Shown: positions 53,230-61,294 of the stretch, piece after piece
Layout: every line of letters starts with the position of its first letter
How positions within the stretch are numbered: the stretch's first letter is position 1
From: Ruminococcaceae bacterium HV4-5-B5C
GTDB taxonomy: Bacteria > Bacillota > Clostridia > Oscillospirales > Acutalibacteraceae
Length of the DNA: 64,000 bases
Reading direction: 5' to 3'
Assembly: GCA_900184925.1 (NCBI GenBank)
Contig: FXYJ02000006.1
Location: 186,001-250,000 of the forward strand
Translations under genes and position numbers: made by a program
The notes under the pieces: model-generated
Databases searched by the model: none
What the model was told of the DNA's origin: nothing
Seen by the model: the letters and a program-made list of their open reading frames with translations, nothing else

Positions 53230-55557
53230 ATGACAGTTGGTAGTAAAACAAAGCGGATCCGCTTCTCAGAGGCGGCTGCTGTCCCGGCGGAGGCTGCGGC
53301 AAGGCAGTTCGCGGCCTTTGCTGTGGGAATGATCTGCGCGAGGGGAATCGTTTTTGCACAGTACACGCCGTTCGGCGTTGCGGCGGTTGCCGCTGCGCCG
53401 TATTCCGTGCTGCTCAGCGTGGCGCTCGGGAGCGCGCTCGGGTGTATGCTGCCCTCCGGGGCCGCCGTACCGGTGCATTACCTTGCGGCCATTATTGCTG
53501 CCGCCGCAATCCGCTGGGCGCTCGGCGACCTCGTGAAGCTGCGGATGCATCCGCTGTTTGCACCGGCAGCGGCGTTCCTGCCGCTGCTGACGACTTCCGT
53601 TGCTGTTGCCGCGGTGAGCGGTTCCGGCCTGACGGAAACTGTTCTTTATATCTCGGAGGCTCTGCTGGCCGGCTGTTCGGCTTATTTTTTCCGGCGTACC
53701 GTTACGGCGTTTAAGTCCGGCCGCAGTGCCGCCGAATGGACACCGCAGGAGATTGCGTGCGGCGCGTTTACCGTGAGCGTTCTGCTGCTGGCGTTTTCGG
53801 GCCTTACGCTCTGGGGCGTTTCGCTGGGGAGGGTTCTTGCGGTGGTCGCCGTGCTGTTTGCGGCCCGTTACGGCGGCGTGGCGGGCGGCAGTGTGGCGGG
53901 CGTTGCCGCCGGTCTTGCGTTCAGCCTTACGACGTCGGGATTGAATTATGTTTCCGGCGCCTACGCGCTCGGGGGACTCATCGCCGGGTTGTTTTCTCCG
54001 CTCGGGCGCCTTGCTTCCGCCGCAGCGTTCGTTCTGGCGAACGGCCTCGCGTCCCTGCAGGTCGGCAGCCAGAAGGAGGTTGTCACGGGGCTTTATGAGG
54101 TGGCCGCCGCCACGGTGATCTATATGCTGCTCCCACAGAAGACGGGGAGCTTCCTCGCCGGCGTTTTTGCCCGCCCGGACGACACGGAAAACTCGGAAGG
54201 GCTCCGGAAAACCGTCGTCATGAAGCTCGATTTCGCCGCAAAAGCGCTCGAGAGTGTCTCCGACTCGGTGGAAGAGGTATCCCGCCGGCTCGAGCAGACC
54301 TGCGCGCCGGATATCGGCAGCGTCTACAACAAAGCCATTGAGCAGGTGTGCCGTACCTGCGGGCTGAAGGGATACTGCTGGGACAAAAGCTACAGTAAGA
54401 CGATGGACGTCTTCAACAACCTGACGGAGATTCTGCGGGAGAAAAAGAAAGTGGAACGCCCCGATTTTCGCGAGGAGTTCCGTGCGCACTGCGGCAGGTT
54501 GGACATGCTTGCGGAGGCCGTAAACCGCAATTATGCCGAATTCTCCGTCCTTGAGGCGGCGGAAAGCCGCGCACAGCAGATCCGCGGCATGGTGGCCGAG
54601 CAGTTTACGATTGCCGGCGGCATGCTGGAAGATATGGCCTCCGAGATGGAGATGTGCGAAAAGTTCGACCCCGCCGCCACGCAGAAAGCTGCCGAAGTGT
54701 TCCGGTTCGCGGGGATTCAGCCAGCAAGCGTCAGCTGTCGTGTGGACCGGTTCGGGCGCATGACGGTGGAGGCGGTGGCTGCTCCGGCGGAGTGTGTGCG
54801 CGTGGAGCGGGCACAGCTTGCCGAAGAGCTTTCGCGCGTGTGCGGCAGGTCGTTTGAGATGCCGTGTCTGACGTCGGCTTCCGGTAAATGCCGCATCCGC
54901 CTGAGCGAGAAGGCTGCTTTCAAGGTGAAAACCGGGTGTGCGCAGCATAACTCCGGCAACGGAAAATTCTGCGGCGACTGCTGGAAGAGCTTTGCGGACG
55001 GCAGCGGGAGAGTGGTTTCCATTGTATGCGACGGCATGGGCACGGGCGGACGCGCGGCGGTGGACGGCGCCATGGCCTGCGGCATCATGGAACGGCTTGT
55101 AAAGGCGGGTATCGGGTTTGATGCAGGGCTTCGCATCGTCAATGCGGCTCTGGCCGCCAAATCCGGAGACGAGTCGCTCTCCACCATGGACGTTTCCGTC
55201 GTCGACCTCTACAGCGGCGAAACGACGCTGCTGAAAGCGGGCGCACCCGCCGCCCTGCTCCGAAAAAAAGGGCGTGTCGTTCTGCGCGACACGCCGGGCC
55301 TGCCGATCGGGATTCTCAACGACGCCAAATTTGTCCGCTCCGCCGACACGCTTTCGGAAGGAGACCTGCTTGTGATGCTTTCGGACGGTGCGCTGAGCTC
55401 GGGCAGCGAGTGGATCTGTGAAGAAGTCGGGAACTGGGACGGAAAACTCCCGCAGGAGCTTGCGGAAACGGTTGTTTCCCAGGCGATTGCACGGCGCTCC
55501 GACGGCCATGACGACGACATAACCGCCCTTGTGCTGCAGGTGTGCGGGGTGGAATGA
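53230..55557 (+). CDS. spoIIE: Stage II sporulation protein E, PP2C phosphatase
   Basis: A membrane phosphatase that dephosphorylates SpoIIAA and so activates sigma-F in the forespore. It has about ten N-terminal helices (to about residue 310), a central regulatory domain with a Cys-rich VCRTCGLKGYCWDKSY segment, and a C-terminal PP2C domain with VSIVCDGMGTGGRAA, STMDVSVVDLYSG and GHDDDITALVL metal-site motifs. The frame is open from the ATG at 53158, but that codon lies about 12 bases from the -10. The ATG at 53230 (775 residues) is therefore more likely. Confidence 0.95.
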   Translation: MTVGSKTKRIRFSEAAAVPAEAAARQFAAFAVGMICARGIVFAQYTPFGVAAVAAAPYSVLLSVALGSALGCMLPSGAAVPVHYLAAIIAAAAIRWALGDLVKLRMHPLFAPAAAFLPLLTTSVAVAAVSGSGLTETVLYISEALLAGCSAYFFRRTVTAFKSGRSAAEWTPQEIACGAFTVSVLLLAFSGLTLWGVSLGRVLAVVAVLFAARYGGVAGGSVAGVAAGLAFSLTTSGLNYVSGAYALGGLIAGLFSPLGRLASAAAFVLANGLASLQVGSQKEVVTGLYEVAAATVIYMLLPQKTGSFLAGVFARPDDTENSEGLRKTVVMKLDFAAKALESVSDSVEEVSRRLEQTCAPDIGSVYNKAIEQVCRTCGLKGYCWDKSYSKTMDVFNNLTEILREKKKVERPDFREEFRAHCGRLDMLAEAVNRNYAEFSVLEAAESRAQQIRGMVAEQFTIAGGMLEDMASEMEMCEKFDPAATQKAAEVFRFAGIQPASVSCRVDRFGRMTVEAVAAPAECVRVERAQLAEELSRVCGRSFEMPCLTSASGKCRIRLSEKAAFKVKTGCAQHNSGNGKFCGDCWKSFADGSGRVVSIVCDGMGTGGRAAVDGAMACGIMERLVKAGIGFDAGLRIVNAALAAKSGDESLSTMDVSVVDLYSGETTLLKAGAPAALLRKKGRVVLRDTPGLPIGILNDAKFVRSADTLSEGDLLVMLSDGALSSGSEWICEEVGNWDGKLPQELAETVVSQAIARRSDGHDDDITALVLQVCGVE

Positions 55558-55564
55558 AACCGGT

Positions 55565-56356
55565 TCAGTCTCCCGTCGCGTTTTCATTCCCTAAAAACAG
55601 GCGCGAAGCGTTCCGGAACGCGCAGTCGATCAGCTCCTGCGCGTCTTCGCCGCGAATCTCCGCAATGCGTGCGGCGGTGTACGCGATCAGCGACGAGTCG
55701 TTGCGCTTGCCGCGGAACGGCACCGGCGCCATATAGGGGCAGTCTGTCTCAAGCAGGAGGCGGTCCGGCGGGACCATCTTCGCCACCTCGACGGGCACGC
55801 GCGCGTTTTTGAACGTCACCGCCCCGCCGAGGCCGATATACATTCCGAGGCGAAGCACTTCCTTCGCCATTTCAACGCTGCCGGAAAAGCAGTGAACCAC
55901 GCCGCGCGGCCGGTGCTTTTGCAGCAGTTCCATCGTGTCGCCGTGCGCGTCGCGGTCATGGATGATGACCGGAAGACCGAGTGAGTTGGCGAGAATAATC
56001 TGCTTTTGGAAGACGTCCCGCTGCGCTTCACGCGGCGGGTTTTCGTCGAAATGATAGTCGAGCCCGATTTCCCCGACTGCAACCTCCCTGGGCTGAGAGA
56101 GAAGAGCTTTCAGCTCGTCTTCCCAGTCTTCCGGCAGGTCATGCGCTTCCTCCGGATGGATGCCGGCGGCGGCGTAAAAATAGGGATATTCCCGTGCGAG
56201 CGCAGCTGCCTTCCGGGAGGATGCGAGGTCTGCCCCGCAGTTTACGACAAGACGCACACCCGCGCCGGGCAGCGCCGCGAGGAGCTGTTCCCGGTCTTCG
56301 TCGAACGCGGCGTCGTCATAATGAGCGTGGCTGTCGAAGATATTGACGTATTGCAT
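55565..56356 (-). CDS. tatD: TatD-family metal-dependent DNase
   Basis: A 263-residue TIM-barrel hydrolase. Metal-binding motifs include FDSHAHYDD (residues 7-13), AVGEIGLDYHFD near 95, PVIIHDRDAHGDT near 130, VVHCFSGS near 155 and the ETDCPYMAP motif near 205. Length is standard for TatD/YcfH. The ATG at 56356 follows GGAGG by about six bases. A longer frame to 56509 overlaps the GNAT gene. It converges on spoIIE. Confidence 0.94.
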   Translation of the reverse strand: MQYVNIFDSHAHYDDAAFDEDREQLLAALPGAGVRLVVNCGADLASSRKAAALAREYPYFYAAAGIHPEEAHDLPEDWEDELKALLSQPREVAVGEIGLDYHFDENPPREAQRDVFQKQIILANSLGLPVIIHDRDAHGDTMELLQKHRPRGVVHCFSGSVEMAKEVLRLGMYIGLGGAVTFKNARVPVEVAKMVPPDRLLLETDCPYMAPVPFRGKRNDSSLIAYTAARIAEIRGEDAQELIDCAFRNASRLFLGNENATGD

Positions 56357-56408
56357 CGTTTGCCTCCGTAAAAAATCGCGGCCCCCGCAGGGACCGCATT
56401 CCAGCCGG

Positions 56409-56987
56409 TTATCCCCGGCCCATGGCTTTCCATTCTGAGCGAAGAAGAGACCAGACCGCCAGGTCGACTGCGTCGCCGCGGTTGTCGCTGCCGTATTCCC
56501 GAAGCACACCCTCCTGCTTCATGCCGCTTTTCTGCATTACGCGGCCCGAAGCGGGGTTCTCCATGTCGTGCTTGGCCTGCACGCGGCTGCAGCCCACTTC
56601 GCGAAAGAGAAAATCCTCCACGGCAATCAGCGCTTCCGTCATGATACCGCGCCCCCACAGGCGGCGCGTCAGGCAGTAGCCGACTTCCACCCATGCCGCA
56701 CGCTCACAGAGGTCCACTACGCTGATGCTTCCGACGGGCTCCTCCGTCTCTTTCCACTCCATGCACCAGTTGTAGCTGTTCCCGCATCCGTATTGACCGA
56801 CCCAGCCGCGGATAACTTCTTCCGTTTCGGCAGCGGACAGGTGAGTCGGCCACGTCAGACAGCGCGTAACTTCCGGGTCGCCTGACCAGTTTCGGAACAT
56901 CGCCGGGGCGTCCGCCACGGTAAAACGCCGCAAAGACAGCCGCGGCGTGTCGATTGGAAGCGTGCCGATTTGAAGCATTATACTCAC
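56409..56987 (-). CDS. RimJ/RimL-type GNAT N-acetyltransferase
   Basis: A 192-residue acetyltransferase. It begins with the typical IDTPRLSLRRFTVADAPAMFRNW and has the acetyl-CoA loop RRLWGRGIMTEAL near residue 120, with NPASGRVMQKSGMKQEG toward the end. Such enzymes acetylate protein N-termini or small molecules. The start is GTG 56987 or ATG 56978, both with poor ribosome sites. That is unusual here and leaves open control by the structured region upstream (57051-57801). Confidence 0.88.
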   Translation of the reverse strand: MSIMLQIGTLPIDTPRLSLRRFTVADAPAMFRNWSGDPEVTRCLTWPTHLSAAETEEVIRGWVGQYGCGNSYNWCMEWKETEEPVGSISVVDLCERAAWVEVGYCLTRRLWGRGIMTEALIAVEDFLFREVGCSRVQAKHDMENPASGRVMQKSGMKQEGVLREYGSDNRGDAVDLAVWSLLRSEWKAMGRG

Positions 56988-57050
56988 GCTTTCTCGTTAT
57001 GTTTGGCCATGCTTTTCAGCCTTTCGTGGACATCTTAAAATTGCTACCTA

Positions 57051-57277
57051 TTGCCTCAGAAGCACTCAAGCAAAAATTCCGGCCGTAACAATGAAGACCA
57101 CTGAGCCAAAGAATCGGTAGTAGACAGATGACGGGTGCCAGGGGTGCAGGGGGCGCGAATAGATACCTGTCTCGACAGGAAATGTCAGCGCCCCCCCTGT
57201 GCGACCTTTGCATCCTTTCGGTCAAGATCGAAAGGATGGGCCCGCGCGGCCGGAGCGCAAACTAGAAACAAAATGAA
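57051..57277 (-). repeat. Structured direct repeat, copy 1
   Basis: This ~226-bp element recurs at 57577-57801 with scattered changes and a 2-base length difference. It contains a 10-bp hairpin (57211-57220 with 57229-57238), a GC stem (57147-57156 with 57188-57199) enclosing CCTG/CAGG, and small 5' stems. No convincing ORF crosses it. Strand is given as minus because differences between copies keep pairing as G-U only on that strand. Confidence 0.75.
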
Positions 57278-57330
57278 TCATAGTTTTTAAGGCACTCTTC
57301 CAAAGCGGATGAAAAACTTAGTGCTTTTTC

Positions 57331-57520
57331 GGGGTTACGGATTGCAGCTTTCGGACGCGAAAGCTGCGCAAAGCGTGTAGGGGGAGGGTGTGCAACACCT
57401 TACTCGCCTGCGGCGGCCACGACTTTGGCCCGGATATCAGACTAAGATGGTTTTTCGCACCGGGACGCTTTCAGAGGGCTCAGCCTGTGCCCCCTACGAC
57501 CTCCGGGACCTGTCATCGCC
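57331..57520 (+). other. Third structured module between the repeats
   Basis: A 10-bp hairpin GCAGCTTTCG (57344-57353) with CGAAAGCTGC (57358-57367) is followed by GCAAAG and then GTAGGGGG (57377-57384), which can pair with CCCCCTAC (57490-57497). Read on the minus strand, the flanking repeats show the same order: hairpin with CTTTCG/CGAAAG, CAAAG, then a G5...C5 stem. The module looks like a diverged, inverted relative. This is pattern inference. Confidence 0.45.
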
Positions 57521-57576
57521 CTCACAGCGAGCGACCGGAACTCCGACCTTCATTGACGTTTGGAATTGTAACCCGG

Positions 57577-57801
57577 TTGCCTCAGAGGCACTTGAATAAA
57601 ATTTCGACCGTAACAATGAAGATCACAGAGCCAATGAATTGGTATCAGACAGATGACGGGTGCCAGGGGTGCAGGGGGCGCGATTAGATACCTTTCTCGA
57701 CAGGAAATGTCAGCGCCCCCTGTGCGACCTTTGCATCCTTTCGGTCAAGATCGAAAGGATGGGCCCGCGCGGCCGGAGCGCAAACTGAAAACAAGATAAA
57801 T
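57577..57801 (-). repeat. Structured direct repeat, copy 2
   Basis: Second copy of the ~226-bp element. Here the main stem is a perfect 10 bp (CAGGGGGCGC 57672-57681 with GCGCCCCCTG 57713-57722), and the 10-bp hairpin lies at 57734-57743 with 57752-57761. The longest near-identical block with copy 1 runs from ACAGATGACGGGTGCC to GGAGCGCAAAC. It starts about 70 bases after the metG stop on the minus strand. Confidence 0.75.
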
Positions 57802-57873
57802 TTCTGTTTGTGTGGTACTTAACCAAGTGCTGCTTAAAAGAGTTAAAATTTCTGCAGGGCTGCGCTGAACCCG

Positions 57874-59826
57874 TCAGCGAATTTTGCTTCCAGCAGGAAC
57901 GTCTTCGAGGAAGACGACCCTCACATCGTCCTCCCCCGCGTCCGCCGCGAGGATCATCCCCTGACTTTCGACGCCGCAGAGCTTAGCGGGCTTCAGGTTC
58001 GAGACGACCACCACGGTGCGGCCGATAAGGTCTTTCGGTTTGTACCATTTCGAGATGCCGGAGGCGACGGTGCGTTCGCCCTTTCCGTCGTCAAGAGTCA
58101 GCTTCAGGAGTTTTTTCGAGCCTTTGACGGGCTCGCAGGCTTTCACAAAAGCGGCCCGGAGGTCGACCTTCGCAAAGTCTTCAATGCCGATCTGGGCTAC
58201 GCCCTCCGGCTTTTTGGCATCTTCGGCCGGCTTTTCCTCCGCTTTGGCGGCGGGGTTCGGGATCAGACGGTTGAGCGCCTCGATTTCTTTTTCCACGTCG
58301 ATGCGCGGGTAGAGGGCCTCGCCCTTCGTGATCTTCGCATCCGGCGGCAGCATACCCCACTTTGCGGCGGCTTCGTACGTCAGTTCGTCGGCGCTCGCGC
58401 CGAGCTGTTCCTGAATCTTCGGGGCGGTGTCGGGAAGGAACGGCCGGATCAAAATCGAGGCGATGCGGAGCACTTCGCAGAGGTTGTAGAGCACAGCGGC
58501 AAGACGCGCCTGTTTCGTCTCATCCTTACCAAGCGCCCACGGGGCGGTTTCGTCAATATATTTGTTGGCGCGCGCCACGAGCTTCCAGATTTCCGTCAGC
58601 GCGACGGAGAACTGATAGCCGTCGACCGCTTCGTCGCATTTTTTGCGCAGTTCAAGCGCCATGGAGATGATCTCGTCATCGATCGGCGCGCTTTCGCGAA
58701 GAGCCGGGATTGTGCCGCCGAAATATTTTTCCACCATCGCCGTCGTGCGGGAAAGAAGGTTGCCGAGGTCGTTCGCCAGGTCGGCGTTGATGCGGCCGAT
58801 CAGCGCTTCGTTCGTGAACAGACCGTCCGCGCCGAACGGGATTTCGCGCAGCAGGAAGTAGCGCACCGCGTCCACGCCGTAGCGGCCGCAGAGCACGAGC
58901 GGGTCGACGACGTTGCCTTTGCTCTTGCTCATCTTGCTTCCGTCACCGAACAGAAGCCACCCGTGGCCGTAAACCTGCTTCGGAAGCGGCAGGTCGAGCG
59001 CCATCAGCATGGCAGGCCAGATGATGGTGTGGAACCGCACGATCTCCTTGCCGACAAAATGAACGTCGGCGGGCCAGAATTTGCGGTACAGCGAATCATC
59101 GCCGGAGCCGTAGCCAAGCGCGGTGATATAGTTCGTCAGGGCGTCTACCCACACATAAACAACGTGCTTCGGGTCGAACGTGACCGGGATGCCCCATGAG
59201 AAGCTTGTTCTCGAGACACAGAGGTCTTCAAGACCCTGCTTGATGAAGCGGATCATCTCGTTTTTGCGGCTGTCCGGCTGGATGAAATCGGGGTGATCCT
59301 CGTAGTATTTGAGGAGGGGTTCCGCATACTTCGAAAGGCGGAAGAAGTATGCTTCTTCATTCGCCATCTTGACTTCCCGCCCGCAGTCGGGGCATTTGCC
59401 GTCCTTGACCTGCGTATCCGTCCAGAAGGATTCGCACGGCGTGCAGTACCAGCCCTTGTATTCGCCCTTGTAGATGTCTCCGCGGTCGTAAAGCTCTTTG
59501 AAAATTTTCTGCACCGCCGCGACATGGTAGTCGTCGGTCGTGCGGATAAACTTGTCATTCGAAATGTTCAGCAGCTTCCACAGGTCCTGGAACTGCTTCG
59601 CCACGCGGTCGACGTATTCCTTTGGCGTAATGCCCTCTTTTTCAGCGTTCTGCTCGATTTTAAGGCCGTGCTCGTCAGTCCCGGTGAGAAACATCACGTC
59701 ATAGCCCTGCATTCGTTTGTAGCGGGCGATGGCGTCGCACGCGAGGGTGCAGTAGCAGTGGCCGATATGCGGCTTGCCGGACGGGTAATAGATCGGCGTG
59801 GTGATGTAAAAAGTCTTTTTTTCCAT
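57874..59826 (-). CDS. metG: Methionyl-tRNA synthetase with C-terminal tRNA-binding domain
   Basis: A 650-residue class I synthetase that charges initiator and elongator tRNA-Met. YYPSGKPHIGHCYC (HIGH) is near residue 15, a four-Cys zinc knuckle lies in CTPCESFWTDTQVKDGKCPDC near 127, and KMSKSKGNVV near 300. After an Ala/Lys/Glu linker the last 105 residues form an EMAP/Arc1p-like tRNA-binding domain (DLRAAFVKACEPVKGSKKLLKLTLDDG). GGAGG lies eight bases before the ATG. The structured repeat region follows it directly. Confidence 0.97.
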   Translation of the reverse strand: MEKKTFYITTPIYYPSGKPHIGHCYCTLACDAIARYKRMQGYDVMFLTGTDEHGLKIEQNAEKEGITPKEYVDRVAKQFQDLWKLLNISNDKFIRTTDDYHVAAVQKIFKELYDRGDIYKGEYKGWYCTPCESFWTDTQVKDGKCPDCGREVKMANEEAYFFRLSKYAEPLLKYYEDHPDFIQPDSRKNEMIRFIKQGLEDLCVSRTSFSWGIPVTFDPKHVVYVWVDALTNYITALGYGSGDDSLYRKFWPADVHFVGKEIVRFHTIIWPAMLMALDLPLPKQVYGHGWLLFGDGSKMSKSKGNVVDPLVLCGRYGVDAVRYFLLREIPFGADGLFTNEALIGRINADLANDLGNLLSRTTAMVEKYFGGTIPALRESAPIDDEIISMALELRKKCDEAVDGYQFSVALTEIWKLVARANKYIDETAPWALGKDETKQARLAAVLYNLCEVLRIASILIRPFLPDTAPKIQEQLGASADELTYEAAAKWGMLPPDAKITKGEALYPRIDVEKEIEALNRLIPNPAAKAEEKPAEDAKKPEGVAQIGIEDFAKVDLRAAFVKACEPVKGSKKLLKLTLDDGKGERTVASGISKWYKPKDLIGRTVVVVSNLKPAKLCGVESQGMILAADAGEDDVRVVFLEDVPAGSKIR

Positions 59827-59869
59827 TCTTTCTGCCTCCGGGAACGATTTTTGACATATTGATTTTATT

Positions 59870-59878
59870 ATTATACCA
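59870..59878 (-). promoter_or_regulatory. Extended -10 promoter of metG
   Basis: On the minus strand TGGTATAAT is a perfect extended -10, about 45 bases before the metG ATG. The -35 is weak. No T-box leader is present between promoter and gene. Confidence 0.6.
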
Positions 59879-59952
59879 TTCCGGAACGGGGAATAAAAGG
59901 CTTCGCGGGTGCGGCATGCGCCGGAAACGTAAAAAAAGAGGGATTTTTCGGT

Positions 59953-61047
59953 TCAGCCGCCGCTTTGCCCGGAAGAAGTGCTTCCATAAAGAAACTGCCG
60001 GAGCAGGGCACAGTTTTTTTCGAGATCGAGGTCGATCACCCGGCCGACTCCTTCGACGTCGCGCTGGTCGCTGAAGGTGCCGGGCGCCGGTATCTGTATG
60101 GACTCTGTCCGGTAGGAGGAAAGCGATGCGCCCACCGACGCAAGGGAGGCGAGCTCGATATCGCTGAGATTCGTTTTCACATACGGCAGATAGTCGTACA
60201 GAATGCCGCCGGACTGAAACAGATTCATGCTTTTCGTTTTCGCGAGAATCAGTCCGACAACCTGCCTCTGTCTGGCGGCGCGGCCGTAGTCGTCGTGGCC
60301 GAAGCTGTCCGAGACATCGCGGATTCGTGAATAGTACAGACACTGTTCCCCGTTCAGGTGGTTGGTGCCCTCGTGAAACCCCGTGCCCAGATTTGCGTTT
60401 TCTTCTCTGCAGGCCGCCGCAGACATCGGCACGTCGAGACCGCCCATCCGGTCGATTACCGCCGCAAAGTTGCTGAAATCGACCGAGACGTACCGGCTGA
60501 TGCCGATGCGGTAATTGTTGACGAGCGTCTGCATCGTCAGCGCGACGCCTCCCTGCGCATAGGCTGCATTCAGCTTGTTTTTTCCCATGGTCGGGATTTC
60601 GAGGTAGGAATCGCGCAGAAAAGAGACAAACCGCAGCGCCTTCGACCCGCTGTCGACGGAAACGAGCATGTTGCTGTCGGACCTGCCGTCGGAGCCGTTG
60701 GCGTTTTCATCAATGCCAAGCAGAAGAATGTTCATCACGCCGCCCTGGGATTCAACATCCCACTTCGGGGCGGCGGAGGGATTCTGCGCGAAGCGCGCAA
60801 GGTCGGCGCTTTCCGTTCCGCCGGGGCGGTTCAGGCGCGACACCATGACGTGGAACAGAGCGTACCCGAGGCCGCAGAGAACGAGAGCGACGGCGAGAAA
60901 GACGGTCAGGGCCTTTCTGACGCGATGCTTTCTGCGCATTTTTGCTTCGTGGCGGCTTCGCCCGGCGCTGTCGCTGTAAATGTCCCGCGGGCCGTCTTCG
61001 GGACTTCCGGCGTTGGCCTGCCCTGATGCGTTCTTCCGGTCTTTCAT
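59953..61047 (-). CDS. LytR-CpsA-Psr (LCP) family cell-wall ligase
   Basis: A 364-residue membrane-anchored protein with a basic cytoplasmic N-terminus, one helix (about residues 45-68) and an external LCP domain. ILLLGIDENANGSDGRSDSNMLVSVD near 108, the catalytic-Arg segment SFLRDSYLEIP near 142, KLNAAYAQGG near 157 and LYYSRIRD near 238 are the family motifs. LCP enzymes transfer teichoic acids or polysaccharides from lipid carriers to peptidoglycan. ATG 61047 follows GAGGGG. It diverges from the 45-codon ORF and converges on nothing, reading toward metG. Confidence 0.94.
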   Translation of the reverse strand: MKDRKNASGQANAGSPEDGPRDIYSDSAGRSRHEAKMRRKHRVRKALTVFLAVALVLCGLGYALFHVMVSRLNRPGGTESADLARFAQNPSAAPKWDVESQGGVMNILLLGIDENANGSDGRSDSNMLVSVDSGSKALRFVSFLRDSYLEIPTMGKNKLNAAYAQGGVALTMQTLVNNYRIGISRYVSVDFSNFAAVIDRMGGLDVPMSAAACREENANLGTGFHEGTNHLNGEQCLYYSRIRDVSDSFGHDDYGRAARQRQVVGLILAKTKSMNLFQSGGILYDYLPYVKTNLSDIELASLASVGASLSSYRTESIQIPAPGTFSDQRDVEGVGRVIDLDLEKNCALLRQFLYGSTSSGQSGG

Positions 61048-61079
61048 TCTTTCCCCTCACTTTCTGAGACGCGGCCCGG

Positions 61080-61107
61080 TTGTTTTTCCGCCGCGCTCTG
61101 ATATAAT
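61080..61107 (+). promoter_or_regulatory. Sigma-A type promoter of the 45-codon ORF/flavoprotein unit
   Basis: TTGTTT (61080-61085), 16-bp spacer, perfect TATAAT (61102-61107), 27 bases before the ATG. Confidence 0.65.
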
Positions 61108-61133
61108 AAGAGATAATCTATGGAGGCGATTTT

Positions 61134-61271
61134 ATGCAGCAGAATTCGCACGATAAAAAAAGGACAGGCGCCAGCAGCCACAGCATGATAGCCCGCATTT
61201 TGGCTCTTGCCTGCGCTGTGCTCGTCGTCGCATCCGCTTTTCTGTTCCTGTTTTTTCAGGCAGCGAAATAA
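61134..61271 (+). CDS. 45-residue single-helix membrane peptide
   Basis: The ATG at 61134 has GGAGG (61122-61126) seven bases upstream and a TATAAT promoter just before. The product has a polar basic N-terminus (MQQNSHDKKRTGASSHS), one hydrophobic helix of about 20 residues (ILALACAVLVVASAFLFLFF) and ends QAAK. It lies 23 bases before the flavoprotein gene and is likely co-transcribed with it. No family is recognised. Confidence 0.65.
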   Translation: MQQNSHDKKRTGASSHSMIARILALACAVLVVASAFLFLFFQAAK

Positions 61272-61294
61272 AACGGCGCGAAAGGAGCAGCACC

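Noticed and set aside
53266..55587. Long 773-codon frame antisense to spoIIE
   Set aside because: Shadow frame produced by strong third-position GC bias. The plus strand encodes an unmistakable SpoIIE.
57388..57687. 99-codon and 69-codon plus-strand frames inside the structured repeat region
   Set aside because: They cross the repeat boundary and hairpins, lack ribosome sites, and the equivalent frame is not kept in the other repeat copy.
57051..57801. Possible CRISPR or insertion sequence
   Set aside because: Only two long copies exist, with no regularly spaced short repeats, no terminal inverted repeats and no transposase.
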